NCBI GenBank assembly: GCA_010092775.1
Contig: JAADYZ010000504.1
Span: forward strand, 1-5,947
Reading direction: 5' to 3'
From: Chloroflexota bacterium
Lineage (GTDB): Bacteria > Chloroflexota > Anaerolineae > Aggregatilineales > UBA3940
Length of the DNA: 5,947 nt
Shown: positions 1-5,754 of the stretch, one piece after another
Position numbering within the stretch: the stretch's first letter is position 1
How the letters are laid out: every line of letters starts with the position of its first letter
Position numbers and translations under genes: made by a program
The notes under the pieces: generated by a model
Seen by the model: only the letters and a program-made list of their open reading frames with translations
Database searches by the model: none
What the model was told of the DNA's origin: nothing

Positions 1-55
1 ATATCTTCACAAGCAGATCGACCTGTTAGCAGCCATTGCAGCCATCAACGTTCTA

Positions 56-83
56 GGCACTGTGTCTGCACAGGCACAGTGCC
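56..83. repeat. 12-bp inverted repeat (hairpin) just upstream of the first gene
   Basis: Bases 56-67 (GGCACTGTGTCT) pair with 72-83 (AGGCACAGTGCC) around a 4-base loop GCAC. There are eleven Watson-Crick pairs and one T-G wobble at 65/74. Neither flank carries a T-run, so it does not look like a standard intrinsic terminator on either strand. It ends 9 bases before the Shine-Dalgarno-like AGAAGGA at 92-98. It could be a leader structure for the gene starting at 104, the 3' end of an upstream transcript, or a protein-binding palindrome. The pairing is read directly from the sequence; the role is unknown. Confidence 0.6.
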
Positions 84-103
84 CTGCTATTAGAAGGAAC
101 AGC

Positions 104-631
104 ATGCCAAAACCTGACGATCAAACCCCAGTCCAGGTAGGAGGACCATTCGCCCTGACCATTCTCAACAGCTTGGATCGACCGCAAGAGCCAGCGATCA
201 CTGCAAGAGGCTGGGATCGCCTGGCGCAGGAGAGTTGGATTGAGCAAGCTGCCCTAATCAAGCTCATGGACGACCTGTCGCGCAACAGGCAAGATGCGGT
301 CAATCTGGTCACGGTGGGTTTACGCAGCGCAGACCAGTTTCCGTTTCCCAGTGAGGTCGATGCAGTTGAGGTGGCGCTTGCCCTGCTCAACGAAGTCTAT
401 CAAGCGGGGCACCGCCCGACCGATCCTGCCGTCGGCTGGACCCTATCAATCGCTGACCCCAATGAGATCATCTTACTCTCAACCACGCCTTACCCCGCTG
501 ACTGGGAATACGGTCTGATCTTTGGGTTGACCAGCCGCTTCCGGCTGACTGGCCAGCAGTTTGCCGTCTATCAGCGTCCCTTGGGGCCGCAAGAGCAGCG
601 CTATCGGGTGGTCCTCACGCCGAGAACCTGA
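104..631 (+). CDS. Hypothetical protein, PYP-motif paralogue 1
   Basis: I do not recognise this 175-residue protein. It is a clear paralogue of the next gene (732-1316): both have a hydrophobic N-terminal helix (here near PFALTILNSL, residues 15-24), a central VGLR segment (71-74), a GWT (111-113) and the signature TPYPADWEYGL (128-138) followed by GL, and both end in a YRV-x-L strand. No signal peptide or membrane span is evident, so it is probably cytoplasmic. The ATG at 104 was chosen because AGAAGGA lies at 92-98 and because the paralogue starts at the equivalent place; GTG at 62 is an alternative, and the frame is open to the left window edge. The PYP-x-D-x-(D/E)-x-G pattern faintly recalls small ligand-binding (V4R or heme-NO-binding-like) domains, but that is a guess from memory. 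A real coding gene is likely; its function is unknown. Confidence 0.8.
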   Translation: MPKPDDQTPVQVGGPFALTILNSLDRPQEPAITARGWDRLAQESWIEQAALIKLMDDLSRNRQDAVNLVTVGLRSADQFPFPSEVDAVEVALALLNEVYQAGHRPTDPAVGWTLSIADPNEIILLSTTPYPADWEYGLIFGLTSRFRLTGQQFAVYQRPLGPQEQRYRVVLTPRT

Positions 632-641
632 TCCCTCGGTG
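618..641 (+). terminator. Weak hairpin over the first gene's stop codon
   Basis: CGCCGAG (618-624) can pair with CTCGGTG (635-641), with one G-T wobble, around a 10-base loop that contains the stop codon at 629-631. Only a short TTT follows (646-648). It may attenuate transcription between the two paralogues, but it is not a convincing terminator. Confidence 0.2.
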
Positions 642-651
642 CAGATTTACA

Positions 652-681
652 TTGGTCCCGCTTGCGTCTTCCCCTTAAACT
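652..681 (+). promoter_or_regulatory. Weak candidate promoter for the second paralogue
   Basis: TTGGTC (652-657) and TAAACT (676-681) are separated by 18 bases and resemble -35 and -10 boxes at 3/6 and 4/6 matches. They lie in the 100-bp gap between the two paralogues, about 50 bases before the ATG at 732. This would let the second gene be transcribed independently, but read-through from the first gene is equally possible. Confidence 0.25.
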
Positions 682-731
682 ACCTTCAACATCTCGTCAT
701 GAGAGACCTGCATAGCAAGGGGAGGACGCAT

Positions 732-1316
732 ATGACCAAGTTCATTGCGAGTCATCCGGGCGTATTGGTGCGACAGCCGATTGCCCAAGCCATCATTGAT
801 CTACTACCGTTACACTGCAAGCCGCTGATCGGAAGCTTGGGTTTGAGCCCTGCCAATCACCCCGGTTGGATGCACCAGCAAGATTTGCTCAATCTTCTTC
901 GTCAGGTCGAGTCGCGACGGGAGGGTAATCCCTTCGGAATGGTCTCAATCGGGCTGCGGCTGGCACGGGTGGTCACGGATCGCCTTAGCGCAGATCGGTC
1001 CGAAGACGTGCTGCGCCACCTGAAAACCTTCTATCAGCGCGCGCATCGCTTTGAAAGCCCCATGATCGGCTGGACCTATCAAGAGCATGCCCCCGGTCTG
1101 TTGAGGATGACCTCAAATACCCCCTATCCCAGCGACCTGGAATATGGCCTGCTCTATGGACTCCTACAACACTACCGCAGCCCGAATCAAACCTTCCTGA
1201 TCGAGCAGCAGTCTGGGCTGGGCGGTGTACAGGCTTACCGGGTACATCTGCGTATGCATCCCCTGCCGAGCCTGTGGCAGGCAGCAGACCGCCATGACGC
1301 CTATCCATCGCTCTGA
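732..1316 (+). CDS. Hypothetical protein, PYP-motif paralogue 2
   Basis: This unrecognised 194-residue protein is paralogous to the upstream gene. The ATG at 732 is preceded by a strong GGGGAGGA Shine-Dalgarno at 719-726, which decides against longer in-frame starts inside the first gene. Shared landmarks are QPIAQAIIDLL (residues 15-25), an IGLR segment (73-76), GWT (113-115), TPYPSDLEYGL (130-140) plus a second GL, and a terminal YRVHL (169-173). A tail of about 20 residues beyond the shared region (PLPSLWQ onward) is absent from paralogue 1. There is no signal peptide or obvious membrane segment. The tandem same-strand order, with a 100-bp gap, suggests local duplication and co-expression. 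The two copies have diverged strongly outside the motif, so the duplication is old or the family is fast-evolving. Function is unknown. The 3' end lies 7 bp from the opposing gene's stop. Confidence 0.87.
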   Translation: MTKFIASHPGVLVRQPIAQAIIDLLPLHCKPLIGSLGLSPANHPGWMHQQDLLNLLRQVESRREGNPFGMVSIGLRLARVVTDRLSADRSEDVLRHLKTFYQRAHRFESPMIGWTYQEHAPGLLRMTSNTPYPSDLEYGLLYGLLQHYRSPNQTFLIEQQSGLGGVQAYRVHLRMHPLPSLWQAADRHDAYPSL

Positions 1317-1323
1317 GCAGCGA

Positions 1324-2367
1324 TCAGCGGCGCAGGCTCTCGGAGAGTTCATCTAAAATGGCGGCGCTGAAGTAGGGCAGATAGCTCTGTTGGGCCGCCA
1401 TGAACGTGGCCAGCCGAGCAAACTCAATGAAGCGGCAGCGCGAAGCCAGCGGTTGGCTACGCCGCGAAAAGGTCGGGCGATTGACCTCTGCCAGCACTTT
1501 GTTGTAGCGCTCCCGTCCGGAGCAAATGTATAGATCGATGTTGAGCGAGGGAATTAGCGTGATGAGATCCGACATGCGGAGCAATCCGGAATACACCGCC
1601 GAGCTATGCTCGACCTCAAACAGGTGAGTGGGATGCCCATCGCGCAGCCAGATCACATCAATGTTCTGAATGATGCGCAGCACCTCCAGATTGAAGGGAA
1701 GTGGTGGCAGGTCTGCAATCGATAGGGTCGCCAATGGCATGCCATCATAGGCACGATGCTGGTCCGCCTTCGGAATCCACACGTCGAAGCCCAAAGCCCG
1801 GCCCAGTGAGGCCAGATGAAACTGCATCTCCGTATGCGGCGAGCCATCGTCATCAGGTATGCCTTGCTCCGCTTGCGTTTGGACGATAGCCTCGACTGCC
1901 GCGTCGATGGCCCTAAGACGCTGCCCTTCGATGTCTTCTAGCAGCAGCTCCGGATGATAATCCTCCCAATCCGCCACGTCATCGATCCGTGCCAGCAGGG
2001 TATCAGCGACTTCCGCGTTCAGCGGGCGCGCGGCCAAAACAATCGATACCCCATAGCCCCGATGATGCTCGGTCAGCATTTCGCGCAGCTCAGGATCGGT
2101 CAGAGGGATGCGCGCATCGCGGGCTATCATCTTGTCGAGCTGCAAAGACACGCGATACGGATATAGATCACTCGGCCAGAGATAGGCTTCGTTGTAAAAC
2201 ATGGACGACGTGATGGTGAATAGCGCCGCCACCTCACGATCCACATAGGCAATGATCTGGTCGCCCTCTTCCCAGGTCGCAATCTTGCGCGTCTTCGACC
2301 CCCAGGTGAGGTACTGTGTACAGATATGCAGGTTTTCTTCATTCAGAGTTTGCAGATAAACAGTCAT
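1324..2367 (-). CDS. Putative EVE-like / PD-(D/E)XK-like nuclease fusion protein
   Basis: This 347-residue protein has two regions. Residues 1-85 resemble EVE/PUA-like domains: an early aromatic strand, W22, a WEEGDQIIAYV strand (32-42) typical of the 'W-x-x-GD-hydrophobic' turn, and a WP-x3-YPYR stretch (64-72). Such domains are known or proposed readers of modified bases. Residues 178-320 look like a restriction-endonuclease fold: a helix with E180, then ID237-VIW, then FE251-VE253-HS followed by an SGLLRMSDL helix (260-268) and a conserved-looking NRPTFSR (296-302). D237 with E251-x-E253 fits a D...E-x-E active site, as in BamHI, in place of the commoner E-x-K. I infer a modification-dependent or structure-specific nuclease, possibly defensive; transcriptional or RNA-processing roles are not excluded. 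The start is ATG at 2367 (TTG at 2370 is adjacent), with no clear Shine-Dalgarno. Coding is near certain; the domain calls are by eye. Confidence 0.85.
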   Translation of the reverse strand: MTVYLQTLNEENLHICTQYLTWGSKTRKIATWEEGDQIIAYVDREVAALFTITSSMFYNEAYLWPSDLYPYRVSLQLDKMIARDARIPLTDPELREMLTEHHRGYGVSIVLAARPLNAEVADTLLARIDDVADWEDYHPELLLEDIEGQRLRAIDAAVEAIVQTQAEQGIPDDDGSPHTEMQFHLASLGRALGFDVWIPKADQHRAYDGMPLATLSIADLPPLPFNLEVLRIIQNIDVIWLRDGHPTHLFEVEHSSAVYSGLLRMSDLITLIPSLNIDLYICSGRERYNKVLAEVNRPTFSRRSQPLASRCRFIEFARLATFMAAQQSYLPYFSAAILDELSESLRR

Positions 2368-2375
2368 CAAACCGG

Positions 2376-2381
2376 ATTTTA
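2376..2381 (-). promoter_or_regulatory. Candidate -10 box for the EVE-nuclease gene
   Basis: On the minus strand TAAAAT (5/6 match to TATAAT) ends 8 bases before the ATG at 2367. No good -35 lies 16-18 bases upstream. If it is used, transcription would start at or within a base or two of the start codon, giving a leaderless mRNA. That would agree with the missing Shine-Dalgarno. Confidence 0.3.
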
Positions 2382-2385
2382 ACGC

Positions 2386-2414
2386 TTATCTGGGCAGGCG
2401 TCTCGCAGTAAAAT
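2386..2414 (+). promoter_or_regulatory. Candidate promoter for the DUF4037 gene
   Basis: TTATCT (2386-2391, 3/6) and TAAAAT (2409-2414, 5/6) are 17 bases apart and sit about 40 bases before the ATG at 2453. The -35 lies within 5 bases of the opposing gene's candidate -10, so RNA polymerase could hardly occupy both at once. The pair is plausible, but the -35 is weak. Confidence 0.35.
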
Positions 2415-2452
2415 AGCGCCAGCGTGCGTCGTTTGCTTTGGAGCGATAGACC

Positions 2453-3532
2453 ATGAACAACACCTTCATCCCTGGGCTGGAGCTTAGTCGCCGTTTCTAT
2501 GTCGAGGCAGTGCGCCCGATCTTGGATGCACATTATCCCGATCTGGTCTATGATGCCGCCCTCATCGGATCAGGGTCGGAGGTGCAAGGTTTGGACGATT
2601 GGACCTCGACCGACCACGGTTGGGGTCCGCGGCTGCAAATCGTCCTGCCAGACCTCGATCAAGCCGAGGCGATCCACCTCGCGTTAGCGCGGAACCTGCC
2701 CCGCCGCTTTCTGGGCTATCCGACCGGCTTCGTGCGGGATGAAGCGGACGGCTCCTACATGCTGGATGGGGCTGCCGATGGGCTGATCAAGCACCGTGTG
2801 ACCTTGCACACGGTCGCTGGCTTGCTGGCCGACTGGCTCAACGCCGATCTGCCCCTCTCAGCAGTCGAATGGGTGACAGCGGGCGACCAGACCTTGCGAT
2901 CCCTGACCGGCGGCGGGGTCTTTCATGCCGGCCTGGGTGATCTCCCTCGGCTGCGGGCGGAGCTAGCTGCCTATCCACATGACGTGTGGCTGTACTTGTT
3001 GGCCGCCAACTGGGAACGCATTGGTCAGGAAGAGCATCTGATGGGGCGGGCAGGCAGTCGCGGTGATGCGCTTGGATCGGCCTTGATCGCTGGCCGTCTC
3101 GTGCGTGACATCATGCGCCTGGCCTTCCTGATGGAAGGCCAATACGCACCCTATCCGAAATGGTTTGGTACAGTCTTTGCCCAGTTGAACTGCGCCGATG
3201 ACCTCCTGCCAGACTTGCAAGCCGTCATGGCTGCAACAACCTGGCAGGAGCGTGAGCGTCATCTGGTGCAGGCCTACGAGGTCATGACGCGCTGGCACAA
3301 TCAGTTGAAAATCTCCGAACCGCTGAGCGAGGCAGCCAGCTCCTTCCACGGGCGACCCTTTCGAGTGATCTGGGGTGGGCAAATCGCCGCAACGATCCGA
3401 GCCGCCATCACTGATCCTGCCGTTAAGGCGCTGCCGCCAACCCTAGGCGGGATCGACACGATCAGCGACTCAACCGACGTGCTGAGCTATCCTGAGGTTA
3501 AAGCTCGCGCGCGGGCCATCTGGCGGCGCTAA
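2453..3532 (+). CDS. DUF4037 family protein with nucleotidyltransferase-like N-terminus
   Basis: This 359-residue protein looks like a DUF4037 family member. The N-terminal part carries GSGSEVQGLDD (39-49) followed by STDHGWGPR (52-60) and a hydrophobic LQIVL strand (61-65). This resembles the G-S...D-x-D core of nucleotidyltransferase folds; D49, D54 and H55 are possible metal ligands. The DUF4037 region, roughly residues 130-245, contains YPHDVWL (174-180), GRAGSRGD (198-205), a helical IAGRLVRDIMRLAFL stretch (212-226) and YAPYPKWFG (231-239). No signal peptide is seen, so it is likely cytoplasmic. The substrate is unknown; transfer of a nucleotide to a small molecule, protein or RNA is an inference from the fold. 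The start ATG at 2453 has GGAG at 2440-2443. It is divergent from the EVE-nuclease gene and convergent with the CDGSH gene. Confidence 0.92.
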   Translation: MNNTFIPGLELSRRFYVEAVRPILDAHYPDLVYDAALIGSGSEVQGLDDWTSTDHGWGPRLQIVLPDLDQAEAIHLALARNLPRRFLGYPTGFVRDEADGSYMLDGAADGLIKHRVTLHTVAGLLADWLNADLPLSAVEWVTAGDQTLRSLTGGGVFHAGLGDLPRLRAELAAYPHDVWLYLLAANWERIGQEEHLMGRAGSRGDALGSALIAGRLVRDIMRLAFLMEGQYAPYPKWFGTVFAQLNCADDLLPDLQAVMAATTWQERERHLVQAYEVMTRWHNQLKISEPLSEAASSFHGRPFRVIWGGQIAATIRAAITDPAVKALPPTLGGIDTISDSTDVLSYPEVKARARAIWRR

Positions 3533-4188
3533 TCCGCAGTGAAGCCGTTGCCGTTGTGGGTGCCGTCGCAGAAGGGCTTGGAGCTAGAGCCGCCGCAGCG
3601 GCAGAGCCAGGTCTTGTTGCCCGCGTGCAGGGTCTCTCCATCCGCGCTGAGAATCTCAAAGGCACCTTCGATCTTGATTGGTCCATTGGTCGTTGGCGTG
3701 ATGTGCAGCACACCGGATTCCGGGAGCAGCTTGATGGTGCCCGCCACGTCACCCAGGTCGCCAGCCGCCTGGAATCCACTGGTCTTGTGGCTGTTATCGC
3801 AGAAGGGCTTATCCTGGGAAGCGCCGCAGCGGCATAGCGCCATACGAGTGTCGCTGAACAGCACGTTGCCATCGGCATCCAGCAAGCTGAGGTCACCACG
3901 CAGGTAGAGCGGTCCATCCGGCTGTAGGGATATCGTGTTTTCCCCAGGCAGAGGCTCCTCCGGCCCGCCGTCATGGCGTTCGTATTGGAGTGCGCCGGAG
4001 GGGCAGCGATGGATTACCTCGGCCACCACGTCAGCCTCGCTGTTCTGCGGTTGAATCCAGGGCCGCTTACTGGTGTCGAATACGGCTGCCAGGCCGTGCA
4101 CGCACTCTTCCGCATGGATGCAGCGCCCTACGTCGAAGGTCACATCGATTGCATCGCTGGTATAGCGCTTGATTTTTCGCTCGTTCAT
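3529..4188 (-). CDS. Iron-sulfur protein: Fer4_19-type domain plus two CDGSH domains
   Basis: This 219-residue protein has three probable Fe-S modules. Residues 7-75 match the divergent mono-cluster ferredoxin-like (Fer4_19) type: C23-IHAEE-C29-VHG, then VFD...RPWIQP, then C62-PSGAL. The first CDGSH module has C119-R-C121, C130-DNS-H134; the second has C196-R-C198, C207-DGT-H211. The 3-Cys/1-His set that holds a 2Fe-2S cluster in mitoNEET-type proteins is complete in both. The first carries Asn where Gly is usual (CDNSH). The protein lacks a signal peptide and is probably a cytoplasmic redox or Fe-S handling protein; its partner is unknown. ATG at 4188 is chosen because GGGGAGA lies 6 bases upstream; the in-frame ATG at 4218 would add ten residues and has no comparable ribosome site. 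Its stop overlaps the stop of the facing DUF4037 gene. Confidence 0.94.
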   Translation of the reverse strand: MNERKIKRYTSDAIDVTFDVGRCIHAEECVHGLAAVFDTSKRPWIQPQNSEADVVAEVIHRCPSGALQYERHDGGPEEPLPGENTISLQPDGPLYLRGDLSLLDADGNVLFSDTRMALCRCGASQDKPFCDNSHKTSGFQAAGDLGDVAGTIKLLPESGVLHITPTTNGPIKIEGAFEILSADGETLHAGNKTWLCRCGGSSSKPFCDGTHNGNGFTAD

Positions 4189-4228
4189 GAGAGTCTCCCC
4201 TTCAGGTCTAGAATTCATCTCTCAATGG

Positions 4229-4234
4229 ATTGTA
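4229..4234 (-). promoter_or_regulatory. Candidate -10 box for the CDGSH gene
   Basis: On the minus strand TACAAT (5/6) lies about 40 bases before the ATG at 4188, just beyond the asnS terminator. A -35 would have to fall within the terminator hairpin, and no good match is there. The gene needs its own promoter if the terminator is efficient, which is the main support. Confidence 0.3.
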
Positions 4235-4244
4235 GCGAATCAAA

Positions 4245-4271
4245 ACACCCAACCTCGATCAGGTTGGGTGT
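4245..4271 (-). terminator. Intrinsic terminator of asnS
   Basis: ACACCCAACCT (4245-4255) and AGGTTGGGTGT (4261-4271) form a perfect 11-bp stem around a 5-base loop. Read on the minus strand, the stem is followed by TTT and then GATT, a short T-tract counting the last stem base. No T-run follows on the plus strand. It lies 31 bp past the asnS stop, which fits rho-independent termination of asnS before the CDGSH gene. The short T-tract may make it leaky. Confidence 0.8.
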
Positions 4272-4302
4272 CAAATGCACATCATGAAGGGTGGGCTGGC
4301 CG

Positions 4303-5640
4303 CTATGGATTCATCCGGTTGAGCGTCCGGGGGAAGGGGATCATCGCCCGGATGTGGTCCTGCCCGGTCAGCCAGGTGACTGTGCGTTCAATGCCCAGGC
4401 CAAACCCGGCGTGTGGCACGCTGCCAAAGCGGCGCAAATCCAGATACCATTGGTAGTCGTCTTTGTTGACGCCAAATTCCTCAATCCGGCGCTCAAGCAG
4501 CTCAAGGTCATAGATGCGTTCGCTGCCACCGATGATCTCACCGTAGCCCTCTGGTGCGAGGAGGTCGACGCTGCGGCAGACTTCGGGCCGCCCTTCGACT
4601 GGTTCCATGTAGAAGGCTTTGGCGGCGGTTGGGTAGTGATAGACAAAGACCGGCTTATCGAAGAGCTTGGTGAGTTCGGTCTCATGGGGTGACCCGAAGT
4701 CGTCGCCCCAGGTCAGGTCAAGCTGCGCCTTGAGTTCGTCGTCCTCAGTTTGCTCGCGGATTTCGGCCACCTTCTCGACCGCTTCATCATAACTGAGGCG
4801 TGGGAAGGGTGAGGTGATGGCCTCCAACTTGCTGACATCGCGTTCCAACACCTCGAGCTCAGGCCGATGCTTCGCCAGAACTTGCTCCACGACGTAGACG
4901 AGCATCTGCTCTTCAATGTCCATTAGTTCTTCCAGCGAGCAAAATGCGATCTCTGGCTCGACCATCCAGAACTCAGCCAGATGGCGGCGCGTTTTGGACT
5001 TTTCTGCGCGAAAGGTTGGCCCGAAGCAGTAAACCTTGCCGAAAGCGGCCATTGTTGCCTCGTTGTAGAGTTGGCCGGTTTGCGCCAGATAGGCCGCGTC
5101 ATCGAAATAGCTCACTTCAAACAGGTGGGTGGTGTTCTCACCAGCGGTCGGGGTGATAATGGGCGTGTCCATGTTGATGAAGCCCTGATCATCGAGCCAG
5201 TTGCGGATCGCCCGGATAATGGTGGCCCGGATGCGTAGGGCTGCCCATTGTTGGCGGGAGCGCAGCCACAGGTGCCGGTGATCCATCAGGAACTCAACCC
5301 CATGCTCTTTGGGCGCGATCGGAAAGCTCTCTGCAATGTGAAGGACCTGAAGTTCTTCTACCCCGACCTCGTAGCCGCCGGGCACACCAGGCGCTTTGGT
5401 GTTAGCGCGCACACTGCCCGTCACAATCAGTGAAGACTCCTGGGTCAGGTCTTTCGCGTTCTGGAACAACTCCTCGCTAACCTCACCCTTGAAGACCACG
5501 CACTGGGCAATTCCGCTGCCGTCGCGGAGCTGCAAGAATTGCAACTTCCCTTTGCCTGTCTTGGCATACAACCAGCCGCGCAGCGTGACCGTTTCACCCT
5601 CATGCTGGGCGATGTCCTGAATACGAATCGGGTTTGCCAT
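4303..5640 (-). CDS. asnS: Asparaginyl-tRNA synthetase
   Basis: This is a class II aminoacyl-tRNA synthetase that ligates asparagine to tRNA-Asn using ATP in the cytoplasm. Its 445 residues are a usual length. Residues 1-105 are the N-terminal OB-fold anticodon-binding domain (VTLRGWLY, then LQFLQLRDGSG, 33-43). Motif 1 ends at P160 (GFINMDTP). Motif 2 is FRAEKSKTRRHLAEFW (210-225) with E228 and E230 after it, the AsnRS/AspRS signature. GEIIGGSERI (367-376) and motif 3 GFGLGIERT (412-420, R419 contacting ATP) complete the active site. The HLAEFWMVEPE form, together with YPTAAKAFYMEP and EGYGEIIGG, favours AsnRS over AspRS and resembles the Thermus-type enzyme as I recall it. The start ATG at 5640 has AGGA 8 bases upstream. 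It appears monocistronic, with its own promoter and terminator. Confidence 0.97.
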   Translation of the reverse strand: MANPIRIQDIAQHEGETVTLRGWLYAKTGKGKLQFLQLRDGSGIAQCVVFKGEVSEELFQNAKDLTQESSLIVTGSVRANTKAPGVPGGYEVGVEELQVLHIAESFPIAPKEHGVEFLMDHRHLWLRSRQQWAALRIRATIIRAIRNWLDDQGFINMDTPIITPTAGENTTHLFEVSYFDDAAYLAQTGQLYNEATMAAFGKVYCFGPTFRAEKSKTRRHLAEFWMVEPEIAFCSLEELMDIEEQMLVYVVEQVLAKHRPELEVLERDVSKLEAITSPFPRLSYDEAVEKVAEIREQTEDDELKAQLDLTWGDDFGSPHETELTKLFDKPVFVYHYPTAAKAFYMEPVEGRPEVCRSVDLLAPEGYGEIIGGSERIYDLELLERRIEEFGVNKDDYQWYLDLRRFGSVPHAGFGLGIERTVTWLTGQDHIRAMIPFPRTLNRMNP

Positions 5641-5693
5641 GACGCTAGTCCTTGGGTGATAGCTGGGATCAATCGATGCTTTAGGCAGGTTGG

Positions 5694-5722
5694 ATTCTAA
5701 CCATCGCTGGTTGATGGGTCAA
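5694..5722 (-). promoter_or_regulatory. Sigma-70-type promoter of asnS
   Basis: On the minus strand TTGACC (5717-5722, 5/6) and TAGAAT (5694-5699, 5/6) are separated by exactly 17 bases. Predicted transcription would begin near 5687, leaving a leader of about 47 bases before the asnS ATG. It is the best -35/-10 pair in the window. The -35 box overlaps the inverted repeat at 5709-5724. Confidence 0.75.
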
Positions 5723-5724
5723 CC
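5709..5724. repeat. Inverted repeat over the asnS -35 box
   Basis: GGTTGA (5709-5714) and TCAACC (5719-5724) form a 6-bp palindrome with a 4-base spacer that overlaps the asnS -35 hexamer. A shorter GGTT...AACC pair (5688-5691 and 5699-5702) brackets the -10 box. The layout would suit a repressor operator, but such short repeats also arise by chance. Confidence 0.35.
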
Positions 5725-5754
5725 GAGCGCCGATCAAATAGGATATAGGGCCTC

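Noticed and set aside
561..731. In-frame extension of the second paralogue to an ATG at 561
   Set aside because: It would overlap the end of the first paralogue and ignore the strong GGGGAGGA ribosome site before ATG 732. The paralogue alignment also starts at 732.
985..1308. Minus-strand open frame of about 107 codons
   Set aside because: It lies entirely within the second paralogue, has low-complexity Arg/Gly-rich composition typical of an antisense frame, and has no ribosome site evident.
1307..1324. 6-bp inverted repeat ATCGCT/AGCGAT between the convergent gene ends
   Set aside because: It is short, lacks T-runs on both sides and mostly overlaps coding sequence, so it is too weak to call a bidirectional terminator.
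2963..3382. Minus-strand open frame of about 139 codons inside the DUF4037 gene
   Set aside because: It is antisense to a recognisable family domain, and its translation resembles no domain I know.
3498..3974. Minus-strand open frame of about 158 codons overlapping the CDGSH gene in another frame
   Set aside because: Its Ala/Arg/Ser/Thr-rich composition is that of a shifted frame, and the overlapping frame carries intact Fe-S motifs.
4206..4215. Adjacent TCTAGA and GAATTC restriction sites, suggestive of a cloning polylinker
   Set aside because: Only two sites overlap and the flanking sequence is continuous with natural intergenic DNA. Chance is sufficient.
4291..4692. Plus-strand open frame of about 133 codons inside asnS
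   Set aside because: It is antisense to conserved motif 3 and other catalytic sequence of asnS and lacks a clear ribosome site.
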